23,439 nt of DNA from Syncephalis fuscata. Taxonomy: Eukaryota > Zoopagomycota > Zoopagomycetes > Zoopagales > Piptocephalidaceae. The position numbers and the translations under genes are program-made. Shown one piece after another: positions 8,920-20,159 of this stretch. The notes under the pieces are model-generated. The model had not been told where the DNA came from, did no database searches, and worked only from the letters and a program-made list of their open reading frames with translations. The stretch's first letter is position 1, and every line of letters starts with the position of its first letter. Location: positions 1-23,439 of the forward strand of contig JAHLTZ010000135.1 in NCBI GenBank assembly GCA_025786725.1, given 5' to 3'.

Positions 8920-10874
8920 CTATTGCCAATTAGGCGTATCATAGGCAGAATAAACAATGGCTGAGTATGCACGTAACGTTTCTGTATTTGCTATCAACTA
9001 AGAAATTAAATTTGTTAGCACCAAATAAGCAAAACCAATAGGCTACTTACATCAAGGTATGGGTTGGGAACACCATTAAGTATTTCATGTACTTGATGGC
9101 TAATATCCGGCAGTAGTTTAGCCAGTGGTACTTGTTTTATCATAGCTTCCTCTTCGGTCGGTGTTAGTTCATGAATACCCGAACTGGCCATTTTCAAAGC
9201 AGGTAATGGGTCGGGGAAATTCGATACCTGTAGTCGATTAAGTAGCATACCAAACGACTCATTAAGACAATGTGCCAATACAGTAGTAAAATCAGGACTA
9301 TATTAGCATCATTATTATCATTAAATCATAGTAACTATTAGACTAATGTTTACATATCGTGTATACCCATCACTAACCTATCAATAAAGTCGCGAGTCTC
9401 GTCCAATAAACGACGTAAACCAGATGAAATTGGATTAACCGCCGTTGCAGCATCTTCAATGATACCCGATTCCTGTAATACACAAAGCGTATCTTCCTCG
9501 TCATCAGGTAATAACATGGATCGAACGCTAATGTTATTATCAACTATAAGCAAAACTTGTAATAATGTAAATACAAATAACAAACATACCTATCAAAGAA
9601 TGGCAATGGATGCTCAGAAGATATCGATGCAGCATCTTCAATTCGATCCCGTATTTGATTAATCATTTTACTCAAATCCTTATAAGAGCAAGCCTGTCTG
9701 AGACCCACACTAGCAGTAAATAAACAAAAATAAATACAGCCATTAAGTATTTATGAATTAAGACTTACTCTCCAATGACGGCCGTAGTAGCCTCGCGTAT
9801 TCTTTGTACACATGTATACCATCCTACATGCAATAGCCACCAGCTAAAACTAAGATAGTCACGCTCAGTATCGGTAGAAAGATTAGCATCGCTGTATTGC
9901 AGACGCATCTTAACCGATCCTTCAGCCTCTCGGCTCTCCTCAACTCCCGACTCGGCCACCGATGCCACATAGATGTGTCGTCCCACAAGATTCAATTGCA
10001 GATGAGTCAACAATGTCAGCAAGGTAATTAGATATGTGGCAGTAATAGTACGAGTAAAAGCTTTAAATATATTAACTTAATATGATTGATGGCTCATAAT
10101 AAACACTTACAACGTATTTTTAATTCTTGCCATAACTCTGCTTTGGTAAGACGATCTACAATTGTTTGTTTGTTTGTTTGTTTAATTAAATATTAACACT
10201 CCTATTAGCCTCCTACCTAATGGATGCTCCTCTATTGGTGGATCAATGGTATTTTCTTCAATAAAACTAGCCGAAGCCATCTCATGACCATTATCACTGG
10301 CTGTGCTGCTGTTTGTTGCACTATGACCACCATCGCTTACTGTCGCTTCCCCGCCTTCTTTTCTCTCCTTCTCGTCTGAAGCCTCACCCTCTTGACGTTC
10401 AGTCTTATCAACTTTTACAAAGCCACTTCCTGAAGCTGTTGATGCCGACATGGAGTGCGAGACATTTTGTCGATTGTTACGTAAACGCATAGTAATACCA
10501 TCGACGTCAACTTCTGTATCCAGTTGCTCAATCAGCGCTGGTAAAAGTGCCATTACTGTAAATAAACAATCATTTTGATTTTGTTCAAAGCGACGCTTTA
10601 AACTAATAGAATAGCCAGTATATAATATTGTTTCATTAGTAACCAAAGCAGAGTAGACTACTCTGTCAACCTACTCTGTTCGACGAGCCATTTCCTCAGA
10701 CGAACTACGTTGAAAGTTCGCCAATTTATTACGTATAAACCTAGTCGTTCCATAAATACCGCCTACCACACCAGCCGTGATCAGTAGGCCACGCTGGTGG
10801 CGTTTCGTGAAATCCCATATAGGTTGAAGCATCGCGAACCGAATAAAAGGAAAATAATCCTGGAGTGTGGCCAT
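8920..10874 (-). CDS. PEX3: Peroxisomal biogenesis factor 3 (peroxin-3)
   Basis: PEX3 is the peroxisomal membrane anchor that docks PEX19 with its cargo membrane proteins. Eight exons join cleanly: 10874-10675, 10602-10217, 10155-10111, 10060-9769, 9709-9590, 9527-9378, 9297-9051 and 8997-8920, giving 505 residues and a TAG stop. Residues around 29-45 (GLLITAGVVGGIYG) match the N-terminal membrane anchor, and the junction of exons 1 and 2 rebuilds the family hallmark LKRRFEQNQNDC followed by FTVMALLPAL. Later blocks (KAELWQELKIR, SFTRTITATYLITLLTLLTHLQ, and the C-terminal YSAIVYSAYD) also fit. A hydrophilic Ser/Glu-rich insert lies at about residues 115-180. It is longer than the yeast protein, apparently because of that insert. 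Introns are about 50-90 nt with GT-AG ends. Confidence 0.95.
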
Positions 10875-10985
10875 AGTCTACAAACTACGGCAACGTAAAC
10901 CCGGTCTAATCACGTGACAATACTCGTATACTAATGTGCGTCTATAACCGTATAACGATAATGATTTATTATTATAATATGTTAT

Positions 10986-11582
10986 TTATTTTCTTGGTTT
11001 TCGCTTCTTCTTGCTGCGTAGACGTTTATCAGGCTTTGTAATAAGATAAGGATTGACGCCTTGTCTAATTCATGGTTGATTTGTGTTATTACCAGTAGCT
11101 GCTATTATCAACGCGTCTATTATATTTACCTATACTTTTCAGTCCAATTAAGAATCCAGCGTCGCTGTTGTGGTGTAAATCCAAGTTCATGTCGCATTTC
11201 ATTGGATGTTACAGTAAATAGATGTTGCCAATCCTATAATGTAAAGTTAGTTTAAACAAACGATACATCATAGCTTTGGTGAATAGAACCCGTAATATAA
11301 TAACATAATGACAGATATATATTTGTGTGTATTTAATATACAAATTATTTACCTTGATCTTCTCGCCTAGAGATTCACAGCCACGTCCAATGGCCGTTAG
11401 AAATGTTTTATGATCGGCAATTTTATCTACAAAACGCCTGTCAATAATCGATCCAATGATCTTGTAGAATATTTACCGCGGGGCGCTGGAATTGGACGTG
11501 CCAGTTTGGTCGTGGATAAGGCACGCGTAAATACTGGGCGTGCCAGCTGCCGTGATAGCGACGAGATGGCCGTCCGAAACAT
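10986..11582 (-). CDS. FYV4: Mitochondrial small ribosomal subunit protein mS41 (IGR motif)
   Basis: Four exons (11582-11477, 11426-11353, 11233-11130, 11064-10986) encode 120 residues. The first 30 or so are basic and Ser/Thr-rich, as in a mitochondrial targeting sequence. Residues 40-95 carry the family core: FLTAIGRGCESLGEKIKDW, then LFTVTS and QQRRWILNWTEKYRQG. The tail is very basic (KKKRKPRK), fitting an rRNA-binding protein. The first intron is 50 nt and removes an in-frame stop that would otherwise end the protein. The stop codon lies 111 bp before the PEX3 start on the same strand, and the 5' end faces BET4. Confidence 0.92.
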
Positions 11583-11729
11583 AACAACGTGTCGTTGTAG
11601 ATAGTCGTATATATAAAGAAATGAATAAAAAAAGAGAATGAATTTAATTAATGATCATAATAATGAAATAAAAATAGCCACTGCATCAATGTAGTAGCGT
11701 CATCATAACACTTTAGTATATTTGTCATC
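11583..11729. promoter_or_regulatory. Compact divergent promoter region between mS41 and BET4
   Basis: Only 147 bp separate the two start codons, so the genes must share or overlap promoter elements. The sequence is very AT-rich with poly-A runs (aaaaaaagag near 11627). No specific transcription factor site was recognised. Confidence 0.5.
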
Positions 11730-13101
11730 ATGGTAATATAATGACGGTAACCAAATAGTAATTACTCACTAGCATACACTAATAGGAACACAGAGGAGCC
11801 AAGGTTAAAGAAACCTCGACCGAGGAACAAAAGCAGAAGCGAAAGGAACGGGAATTGGCCCGTATAGCCGAGTACTGTCAGCTGAAAGACAAAGCTTTTG
11901 AACAAGCAAGTTGTTTTGCACAATAGTCTCCTACTATACTTACTATCTACTAGAAACGGCTTAATGTATTTGACGAAGAAGCTCTTCGTATGACAACACG
12001 TCTACTACACTGGCATCCAGACTTTTATACAATATGGAACTATCGTCGTCAAATATTGATGGAACAATTTAAAGCAAGGTAATGTATTGTTATTGTCATT
12101 AGTGTGATATGGATTGAGACTAATCTATCATTATGCTCATTAGTGATGAAGGTAAACAGTCAGCTTGTGAGGCAGAATTGCGGTTAGTAGAAGATTTGGT
12201 GCGTAAACAGCCTAAATCCTACTGGATCTGGAATCATCGACGATGGGTGCTTGAAACGATACCTTGCGCCAATTGGCAACGCGAACTAGGACTAACCAGT
12301 CTTATGCTTGATCTGGACCAACGTAACTGTAAGATACTAAGATAGGGAGCTATATCTATGTATATATGTATTGATAGAATATATTATGATTGGATAGTTC
12401 ATGGATGGCAGTATCGCTATGCGGTGATTCGGCAATTACGCGATGAGAATCCAGAGCAAGACCAGCAACTTATTAAAGAAGAGCTGGCATATACAAAACA
12501 GAAGATCAGCCAAAGTTTTTCAAATGGTTCGGCATGGCATTATCGCAGTAAATTACTACCCTTAGTGCTACAAGCAACTGAGGATACATCTCGCCAAATG
12601 GAACTTATTAAAGAAGGCAAGTATAAGTGGTTATATTTTAATACACTAATATATTGTTTACTTAGAGTTTGATATGGTTCAATCGGCATTCTACACTGAT
12701 CCTGATGATCAAAGTGCTTGGATTTATTATCGCTCATGGATCCAGTATTTGAATGATCATCCAGATTTACCAGGATTACACGGTATTGAATTACTACGAC
12801 GAGAAGCCGAGGTTATTCGTGAATTACTCTCGATTGAGCCTGAGGCCAAGTGTAAGTGGGTCATACAAGTTTATTACTTGTTTTAACCATCCTATGGACA
12901 ACTATGGTTTATCGATTATTAGGGCCTCTATTAACGTTGCAACATTTAATGCAACAGTTACAGAAATGTAAGGCCACTACAGGCCAGGATAGCCAAGAAT
13001 TGGAACAATTGTCAAGCACGTTAATTCAAGTCGATCCAATGCGTGCTAATCGCTATAAACATTTGGGACAGACTACTGTCGCTGCCCAAATGAATGAATA
13101 A
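11730..13101 (+). CDS. BET4: Rab geranylgeranyltransferase (GGTase-II) alpha subunit
   Basis: This subunit pairs with the beta subunit (BET2) and the Rab escort protein to prenylate Rab GTPases. Exons 11730-11732, 11786-11905, 11954-12078, 12144-12328, 12398-12616, 12666-12851 and 12923-13101 give 338 residues, close to the yeast length. The prenyltransferase alpha repeats are clear: HPDFYTIWNYRRQIL, KSYWIWNHRRWVL, NFHGWQYRYAVIR, SAWHYRSKLLP and DPDDQSAWIYYRSWI. The start codon alone forms the first coding exon (ATG|GTAATA). Two introns need GC donors: 11906-11953 and 12617-12665, both GCAAGT. No nearby GT donor keeps the frame. No LRR or Ig-like insert as in mammals is present, as usual for fungi. 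Confidence 0.94.
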
Positions 13102-13281
13102 AACTAAATGGTCATTTATTGTCAGTAGCTAGTCTTGATGTTTAATATATAATACTGCGACTATTTAATATAATACAGCCTTTAATTCCAATAGCACATT
13201 ATAATAAGATACTTAAAATACTTATAAAGTATTTATTTATTCTACTATTCTACTATATAACAAGTGTAGTAGTAAGCAAAT
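13102..13281. other. Convergent intergenic gap
   Basis: These 180 bp separate the BET4 stop codon from the 3' end of the hydrolase pseudogene. It is AT-rich and holds likely 3' untranslated sequence for both. Confidence 0.5.
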
Positions 13282-14538
13282 TTAATCTGATGAACTACGA
13301 ATAAATTTCAAAATAGCATCGTTGTATTCGTCTGGCTTCTCCACGTGAATGCAATGGCCGCAGCCTCTAAACACCTTTAGCGGTGCCTGTAAGATTTCGG
13401 CAAGATATTCAGAATTGGTCGGTAAAATTAAATAGTTTATATTTCCAGTGCAAACAAGCACTTTTAGATTGCTATCTCGAATCTTGATTAGTTTCTTTTA
13501 GGTCATGTAGGGAATGCCAACAGCCTTGAACTGTGCTTGATAGCCTTTGTTTATCCTAGCATAGTCATTGAGATCAGTTAAAAGCATCATCTGAATAAAT
13601 ATCATATATTGGATGTTAATGTTACAGTTAGCAAACTGTATTGTATATTAAGCACCTCTAGTAAAAACTCTCAATTGGTTTTGGTGGGATCCATTCTTGA
13701 TGAAGAATCTAACCATTGCTAAATACAATTATTATTAGTTAAATAATTTTGCATTAAAGCACAGCAGCTTACGGTAGAGTAAACGTAATCTTGATTTTGC
13801 TTGAAACGTGTTACTGGATCTTGATGTCATGCATATTCTAAGCGTTTATTTGTATCTGAGTTCTAGATACGCTAAATTAACATAATTTATACAAAGCAGT
13901 AAATTGCCAATAGCTTATGGCTTTAATATACCTCTAAATTTTCAATAGTACGAAATATGCTTGTCAGGCACACGGACTCGAAGTATTGTGGATACTCGCT
14001 GGCCAATGCCTGTGAAATAAGTCCACCCATACTGGCTCCAATAAGATGTATGTCGGATGTTCATCCTAGATGGTTGAGTAGCTCGATGACGTCCATTGCC
14101 ATGTCACCAATACTATATTGTAATAAAAAGTTAGTTTTTATTTTCAATATCTATACAGTATTTACGTAAAATGTTCATCAGGAACATCTAATAATTTGAA
14201 AGAAATTAGCCAATTTAATTTGATTGCTTATACAAGCTATTTACCGGAGCTGCCTATGCTACGATTGTCAAATATACACACTTGAACATCATAATGTGGC
14301 AGAAATTGTGCTTGTGGTAGCCATACTTTGCCAATAGCGCCTAAGCCTATTGTTTCTCATTATTAAATGTTGTTTATCGCTTTCTACTTGCCGTAAATAG
14401 TATCATTGATGCCATAACCATTACAAAAATTGCCCGCTGTGTTCCGGTGCCATATAGTTTATATGATATGCTTAATGGCCGAGCACCACAATTGGCAGCC
14501 ACTTTAAAGACAACTTGAGTGACGGTAGGAAGTGTCAT
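13282..14538 (-). pseudogene. Decayed alpha/beta-hydrolase fold gene
   Basis: Segments of an alpha/beta hydrolase can be followed through several short introns: GLGAIGKVWLPQ with FDNRSIGSSG, then DVPDEHFTIGDMAMDVIELL, the nucleophile elbow HLIGASMGGLISQAL (GASMG, near 14030), and the C-terminal catalytic His region GCGHCIHVEKPDEYNDAIL (near 13350). The frame is broken by TGA at 14061-14063, 13827-13829 and 13671-13673, by TAA at 13498-13500, and by an apparent one-base loss near 14415 in the first exon. All four stops can arise by a single C-to-T or G-to-A change. The substrate cannot be told. A sequencing fault is unlikely to explain five lesions. Confidence 0.82.
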
Positions 14539-15413
14539 GGTGATAAATAAACCTTGAATAGAGTATAGGGACAAACTACGTCAGCACGATATTGGATAGT
14601 ATGAAAAGTGGTGATGTTTAAATGCTGTATTATATTAGCTTGTTACCTCGTTATTTAAATGTTACGGTGACAAATTTAGTTATAGCATAATATCTACAAG
14701 GCTCATGCAGCAAGCACTTAAGCCAAAACTAGTATTTGATTGGCCACGGAAACATATTTTACCATCACCGATATCTAGTTTTTTATTATGCAAATGCCAA
14801 ATGCAAACTCGTTGTATTTACCTTGTAATTATATACACTACAATTTTATCATCATCATTCACCTATTCCTACTTGTTTACTTGTGGCGTTTCATAGCGTT
14901 ACATTTATAATCTAGGAATTGTAAATTAGATTATTATACAACACCTTATCCTAGTGTTATACTATAACATTAGCTTCTGATATGTATTAATACTTGCCTT
15001 AGGGTTTAAAATACAATATGTTGGTTGGTTAATATTGTTCTGATAATAAGCTATTCTTTATTATCACTAATTATCACAGTTCAACTAGAATATACTAAAT
15101 AACTTGTATGACACAGTAGAAATAAAATGAAATCAAAAACTTATTACTTTTATTAATATTAGATAAAGTTAGCATTGTATAGTGAACATAAATAATAATA
15201 AAGCTGAAGTATTTTTAATGGTTGTATTTGGTTTAGCGTATCAGCTCGTGTAACTGCTCGTTTTTTCACAACTACCACGTAATTACATGTTATATTTTTG
15301 TAATAAACCTTTGTTACTAGCAATCAGTGCTGATATCCGCTATACATATTATTTTTGTGACTAATCGCATGCAACTTTAATGAGCCATCCAATCACATGG
15401 TATATTTTTAGTC
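14539..15413. other. Intergenic region with one small unrecognised open frame
   Basis: An open frame of 63 codons runs at 14705-14896 on the plus strand (MQQALKPKLVFDWPRKH...). The antisense of its first 135 bp is also open and vaguely WD-repeat-like (RVCIWHLHN), so a relic exon on either strand is possible. Neither reading is supported by a convincing start, splice site or family match. The rest is AT-rich with nothing recognisable. Confidence 0.4.
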
Positions 15414-15839
15414 ATGTTTTACAAGACCCTGTCCGAAATATTAAAACAGCAACAACATAATTTACAATTTGCCGTTAATCAGGTGAATGAAAACACGACA
15501 GATGACATAAGATTGGCTATGATTTCAACAAAATACAAATATTCAAATGTTTGCATTAAAAATGTAAAGCCCATTTGGACGCGTAACGATAATCTTCATG
15601 GCACAGTGCTGCTATTTGGTTTTAATTGCATCATTGTTATATCTGAGAGACGATGGGCAATTTACAGCGTAATTGATGGCGCTATACTAGCACACACCGA
15701 TGTAGAAACTTCAGGTTCAGCACTTGAACCTCATTCCTACATAGATTTGGGCATATATGCTAATCGTTTTTCACTATATATTGGAAGATTTGCTTTTTAT
15801 AAAACTAAACGCGATGAAAAAATTCTAGTAGTAAATTAA
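15414..15839 (+). CDS. Hypothetical single-exon protein, 141 residues
   Basis: I do not recognise this protein. It starts with a polar, Gln/Asn-rich helix-like stretch (residues 1-45) followed by a beta-strand-rich part (about 60-130: VLLFGFNCIIVISERRWAIYSVIDGAIL, then YIDLGIYANRFSLYIGRFAFY). There is no signal peptide, membrane segment or Cys pattern. The ORF is far longer than expected by chance at this AT content, which favours a real gene, a single exon of a larger gene, or a recent relic. It is convergent with the large minus-strand gene at 16268. Confidence 0.5.
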   Translation: MFYKTLSEILKQQQHNLQFAVNQVNENTTDDIRLAMISTKYKYSNVCIKNVKPIWTRNDNLHGTVLLFGFNCIIVISERRWAIYSVIDGAILAHTDVETSGSALEPHSYIDLGIYANRFSLYIGRFAFYKTKRDEKILVVN

Positions 15840-16267
15840 ATTAACACAAGAAACGCGATTTTAATGGCAAATGGCAAAGACTATAAAATAGTAGATTTGT
15901 CCTTTTAATTGCTATAAATTTAATTTTTACTATCATTCATTAAACATTGGCACATTATAATTTATTATTATCTAGGCAACACTACTAGGTACTTGTAATA
16001 CTGTCAAAACTTCAATAAGAGTTATATAGCATAAAATGCGTGACAAAAACAATTTCAAGTACAATAAATGCAATAAAGCTTAAATTGAAATTTCAACTAT
16101 TTATGTAATTTAGTAAGCTGCGACAATAACATTTTTTTTAGTAAATAGCGAGTATAATAAAGATTAATCAAAGGAATAAAAGTTGTTTCATAAAAACTTA
16201 TTTTGAATAAAACTTATTTATTATTATAGTATATTGTTATTAATTATATATATATATATAATTTATA
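15840..16267. other. Convergent AT-rich intergenic region with a short TA repeat
   Basis: This region lies between two 3' ends and holds only AT-rich sequence, including an (AT)n run at about 16247-16262 and several AATAAA-like hexamers. Confidence 0.5.
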
Positions 16268-19200
16268 TTAAACCCAATGAACTGTGGGCTGTTCGGCGCT
16301 ATATTCCCGGAATGCCTTCTCCATTAGACGGAATCCATTCTCGTCGGTGACACGGGTAAGGCGACCATCGAGCGACAGAACCAGCAGTCGCTCGCGTACA
16401 TCGGATTCGGCAAATCCAGCCCGTACTGCTTTACGCAATGCTAGCAAGTAGAATGCATCAAAGCCAGCCGTAGATGATACACAGAGTGCAATACGATGAT
16501 CATGGTCAATCACTAGCTTAACAAGGAATTGGTCACGTGGTAATCTCATTGATGTTAAGCCAGATGGTGGCGGTGGGCCATGCGACTGCGAATAATTTAA
16601 ACAGCGATTCTTATTGCTTAACGGAGTTGAAGAAAGTGCGGTATTAGTGGCATTAGAGGAGGAAAAATTAGCGGAGTCCTGAATTGAAGCGGTGGCCAGC
16701 ATCTTTGTATTAGTCGTTGACGATGATAAACAAGAAGAAGAGGAAGAAGTAACGTTGGCGGCGGACGAGGAAGAAGAAGAAGAAGAAGAGGAAAAATAAG
16801 GAGGTAGTGGGCAAGTTGGTGCTACTGGTAAGGATCGCTCCTTTGATAAACATTCTTCATTTAATGATGATACTGGTGTCACGCTCAAGGTGGTGACTTT
16901 TGCCTTAGGCGAAAATGAGCCTGACGACTTGGTTACAGAAGTGGATATAAGGAGAGACGGCGTATTTGTACTAGCATCAATCATGGAACGCTGCTGCCCA
17001 TTTGCTGCTGTTTTATCTGTATTGAGACTTGGATGACTCTTAATAAAAGCCTCTAATGTATCAAGGTTGCTTGTTTTCCTTTCTGACCAGCTATTTTTAC
17101 TAGCTATCGATGCAAATGAAGATCGTCTTGATGAAATTGATGTTCTAGATGATGCACTCGTAGTAAGCTGTACGCTGCCTTTCTTTGCATGTGCCGCATG
17201 CGATGCTGGCGAAGACGATCGCATGTAATGCTGTCCTCTAGTAGATTCAAGTGGTATGGCCTTTGGTGTGGTTGATGTGCTTAACGACGGATTTTCATTG
17301 CTATTGATCATGTCTTGGAATGAAGACTGGCCAATACTTTTACGTAGAGGTGATTTACTTTTAACCGGCGGCGGAATAACACCCAGGAATGACGTGACAG
17401 ATGCATGGGTACTACCCGGTAGAGGAGGTACATCGACTGTACCCATAGCATGAGCATTGGCAATATTGTTCATGTCGGAGGGCAATGAACCTCGACGGGT
17501 AATTGTTTTACTATTTGCGCCTGCCTCCAAAATAGACATGCTATTTTTATGTTTCAATGTGCCTTGACCCATAATATTGGATATACTGTTCGATTTTGGT
17601 CGATGTAACTTTGGCGAGGCAAGTGGTAGTGGTCGGGCAGTGCTAGATGTTGATTGACATACTTCAGCAGTGTCGAAATTTCTAGATAAGGCCGGTTGAG
17701 GCTGCTTAAAACTTAAAGGCCGGCCTTTTCTATTATCCGATATAGACTCAATCGCAGTATTGGATTTACCAACGGATTCTTGTGTAAGAAAGTCCTCTGG
17801 TATATCGGATAGAGTGGGCTGTTCCATTTTGCCAGATTTGGGTGGTGATGACGGTGACGCCTCTTCTACTGATGTCCTATGAGCACTTGAAATGGCCGAG
17901 TGAAACAGCGGTATTTCTATGTGTACTTCTATTGAAGACCTTGCTCGTGGACGATTATTAATAGATGTTGTGCCAAGTTTTGTGACAGTAGGAAAGCTCG
18001 ATAGCTCTAAGGGTGATAACGGTGAGGCAATACTACAAGGCCGGGCTGGTAATTGCGTTGCATTGCGATGATTTGGATTATCTAGACTATTGCGACGCTG
18101 CTGGCTTGCTTTAACACGATCTATTTGATGCTGGTCACCAATGGGCGAGGTAATATTGCGTCGAGCTGATACAATAACCGGCGTCATTAATCGTTGAAGC
18201 GGTGCTCCTCCAGCTGAGGCAGTAATCGATTCGTTATCAAATGGCTTCCGAGAGAAAATAACCGACGTTGAACGAGGCAATGGCCGTGTTGATTGTGACT
18301 GTGGCAGTACATAAGATGCAGTAGCAAATTTGGCTGAGAAGGGCGTCATAACTGCACGGGCCATACATATTTCCTCATCCTCGCTTTCATCACTTTGACT
18401 ATCACTGTCAGAGTTGCTTGATAGCGAAGATGGCTTGGATGCATCTATTTGCTGTGTATCTTTGATTTTTTGACGTACAGTAGTAGCTGTTGATTCAGAA
18501 TCAGTGCTTAATATTGGTTTGCTATTATCGTTCATTGCCGCGGCTCTAGCTGATAAAACAGAGTTCAAAGGAGAAACACTGTTTGAACGTAATGAAGGTG
18601 TGCCTAGTTTCAAATGATCGCCAGACTCTATATCCGAGTAAAACTGTGCATCAATAGCAGCTTCTAGAGCGGAGACAGCTAGAATGTCGTTTGTATCACC
18701 TGCATTGCGGCAATTGATACGAGACATTATGGTGACTGGTTGAGGGGAAGCAAGTAGATCATCTTGGTAATAATCAATTGAATTTGAGGATTGGGTCGAG
18801 TTGGAATTGTTTCTATTTGTACTAGTGGTCGACCAAGTAGAAGACGACGATCTTTCTGCTGTTTCATCAACATTAGTGGTATAATGTGATAGTGAAGTAT
18901 CATACGAGGAATTGGATCCTGATGTATGAGACTTTGTTTGATTCCTTTGGCGTGGGTCAGCCGACAGTGAATCTATACCAGTAGTGTTATTAATTGGATT
19001 ACAAGATGAAACGCAGTTTTGATTTAATCCAAATTTCGATAACTTACCACTAATCGATGATTGTTTATTTGTTGTTGTTGTCGTTGTTGTTGTTGTTGTG
19101 TGATATGATTGAAGTGATGAATAAGAATCGATGGATTCAGTTTTTGTATATGCTGAATAGGGTGACATGCCCGATGATACAGCTTTTGTGCTAAAAAGCT

Positions 19201-19318
19201 GATGGTGGTCATGATTATCTACTGTCTTTTCATTGACTCCCAATGAATCGGCCAAGGCCGTTTGGCCTACATTTATTTGATCCTGGGATGTAATGGGATG
19301 GGTGGTTGAAAACGACAT
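16268..19318 (-). CDS. Large Ser/Thr-rich protein with a C-terminal PB1-like domain
   Basis: A single exon encodes 1,016 residues from the Met at 19318, or 1,031 from an upstream Met at 19363. I prefer 19318 because the upstream stretch has low-complexity leader character. Most of the protein is predicted to be disordered: Ser/Thr/Asn-rich, with a poly-Thr run near residue 90, an acidic patch (SDSDSQSDESEDEE) near 315-330, many basic SP/TP-type sites, and a poly-Ser run near 870. The last 90 residues are compact (FLVKLVIDHDHRIALCV ... FRLMEKAFREY) and resemble a PB1/ubiquitin-like fold: basic strand 1, helix, then acidic DEN loop. PB1 domains mediate scaffold pairing in polarity and NADPH-oxidase complexes. 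Function and precise family are unknown. Long upstream DNA suggests complex regulation. Confidence 0.8.
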   Translation of the reverse strand: MSFSTTHPITSQDQINVGQTALADSLGVNEKTVDNHDHHQLFSTKAVSSGMSPYSAYTKTESIDSYSSLQSYHTTTTTTTTTTNKQSSISGKLSKFGLNQNCVSSCNPINNTTGIDSLSADPRQRNQTKSHTSGSNSSYDTSLSHYTTNVDETAERSSSSTWSTTSTNRNNSNSTQSSNSIDYYQDDLLASPQPVTIMSRINCRNAGDTNDILAVSALEAAIDAQFYSDIESGDHLKLGTPSLRSNSVSPLNSVLSARAAAMNDNSKPILSTDSESTATTVRQKIKDTQQIDASKPSSLSSNSDSDSQSDESEDEEICMARAVMTPFSAKFATASYVLPQSQSTRPLPRSTSVIFSRKPFDNESITASAGGAPLQRLMTPVIVSARRNITSPIGDQHQIDRVKASQQRRNSLDNPNHRNATQLPARPCSIASPLSPLELSSFPTVTKLGTTSINNRPRARSSIEVHIEIPLFHSAISSAHRTSVEEASPSSPPKSGKMEQPTLSDIPEDFLTQESVGKSNTAIESISDNRKGRPLSFKQPQPALSRNFDTAEVCQSTSSTARPLPLASPKLHRPKSNSISNIMGQGTLKHKNSMSILEAGANSKTITRRGSLPSDMNNIANAHAMGTVDVPPLPGSTHASVTSFLGVIPPPVKSKSPLRKSIGQSSFQDMINSNENPSLSTSTTPKAIPLESTRGQHYMRSSSPASHAAHAKKGSVQLTTSASSRTSISSRRSSFASIASKNSWSERKTSNLDTLEAFIKSHPSLNTDKTAANGQQRSMIDASTNTPSLLISTSVTKSSGSFSPKAKVTTLSVTPVSSLNEECLSKERSLPVAPTCPLPPYFSSSSSSSSSSAANVTSSSSSCLSSSTTNTKMLATASIQDSANFSSSNATNTALSSTPLSNKNRCLNYSQSHGPPPPSGLTSMRLPRDQFLVKLVIDHDHRIALCVSSTAGFDAFYLLALRKAVRAGFAESDVRERLLVLSLDGRLTRVTDENGFRLMEKAFREYSAEQPTVHWV

Positions 19319-20060
19319 AGCGCTATATTGTTGTATAATAATGGTAGGCGTGTATCTGTGCACTAATAAAAGAATATACCAAATATGTCACACTTTGTGC
19401 ACTATAAACTGAAAGTAAACGATGGCAAAAACAAGCTACCTGCGCCAGAAGGAATAAAAGCAAAGACAAATAGTGAGAAAGTACGAAGAAGGCAAATAGT
19501 AAAGCGGAATAAAAGGTGTAGTCCTGCTCCACCAAAAAGCTAAATGCAATAAAATAATATCTGAGCGAGCGAGTGAATGGGAGAAAGGAGAGGAGGTGGT
19601 ATAGAAAAGTCGTACACTGCAAGTCACTGTAACCGTATAAAAATAGTATGTTGCTGCCTCATCCGTGTTAGATTAGGCACTAGTACAGGCATGCGGTTGC
19701 ATGAAGTCAGGTCAATACAAGAATCGGCGCTTTTAGTAGTCCAAATGGCCATACTAACCTTGGCAATTTGGCTATCGGTCTTGGAGATTAAAGTATATTG
19801 TAGAGTATATTTTGTTGTTTTTACAGATGCCAACAAATGGTTATTACGGATGTTGGTGTTTATTATTCATATTCATTTATTCTGTTTGAAGCGCTGATTT
19901 TTTATCAGTTTTTCTTTATTGTGCTAAATGATTGCTACTTGAAGTAATGTTTAAAACATGAAATAGCCAGATATTAACATGCCATTTTGGTCATTATTAT
20001 GGCTATACTAGTATTACTAGTAGAAAAAATAGAATTATTCAAGTATGACTGGTTGGATGG

Positions 20061-20159
20061 ATGTGTGTGTGTGTTTGACTATTATGAGGAGAGAAGGGAG
20101 GGAGAGGGAGAGGTAGGAGACAGCAGAGGAGAGAGAGAGAGTAAGAGGAGAAGAGGAGG
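20061..20159 (+). repeat. (TG)n run followed by a 74-bp polypurine tract
   Basis: A TG run (20061-20074) is followed at 20086-20159 by nearly uninterrupted purines of GAGA and GGAG type. On the minus strand it is a polypyrimidine tract about 770 bp upstream of the large gene's start. Such tracts can bind GAGA-type factors or adopt H-DNA, but here that is only a possibility. Confidence 0.75.

Noticed and set aside
13282-14538. Reassignment of TGA to tryptophan
   Set aside because: Three TGA codons fall at plausible Trp positions and no gene in the window ends in TGA, but PEX3, BET4, mS41 and the large Ser-rich gene use only TGG for Trp, and this locus also has a TAA and a frameshift. Pseudogene decay explains it better.
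19577-19897. Plus-strand ORF of 106 codons upstream of the large gene
   Set aside because: It overlaps antisense ORFs in the leader region of the minus-strand gene, begins in low-complexity sequence and shows no domain or splice support.
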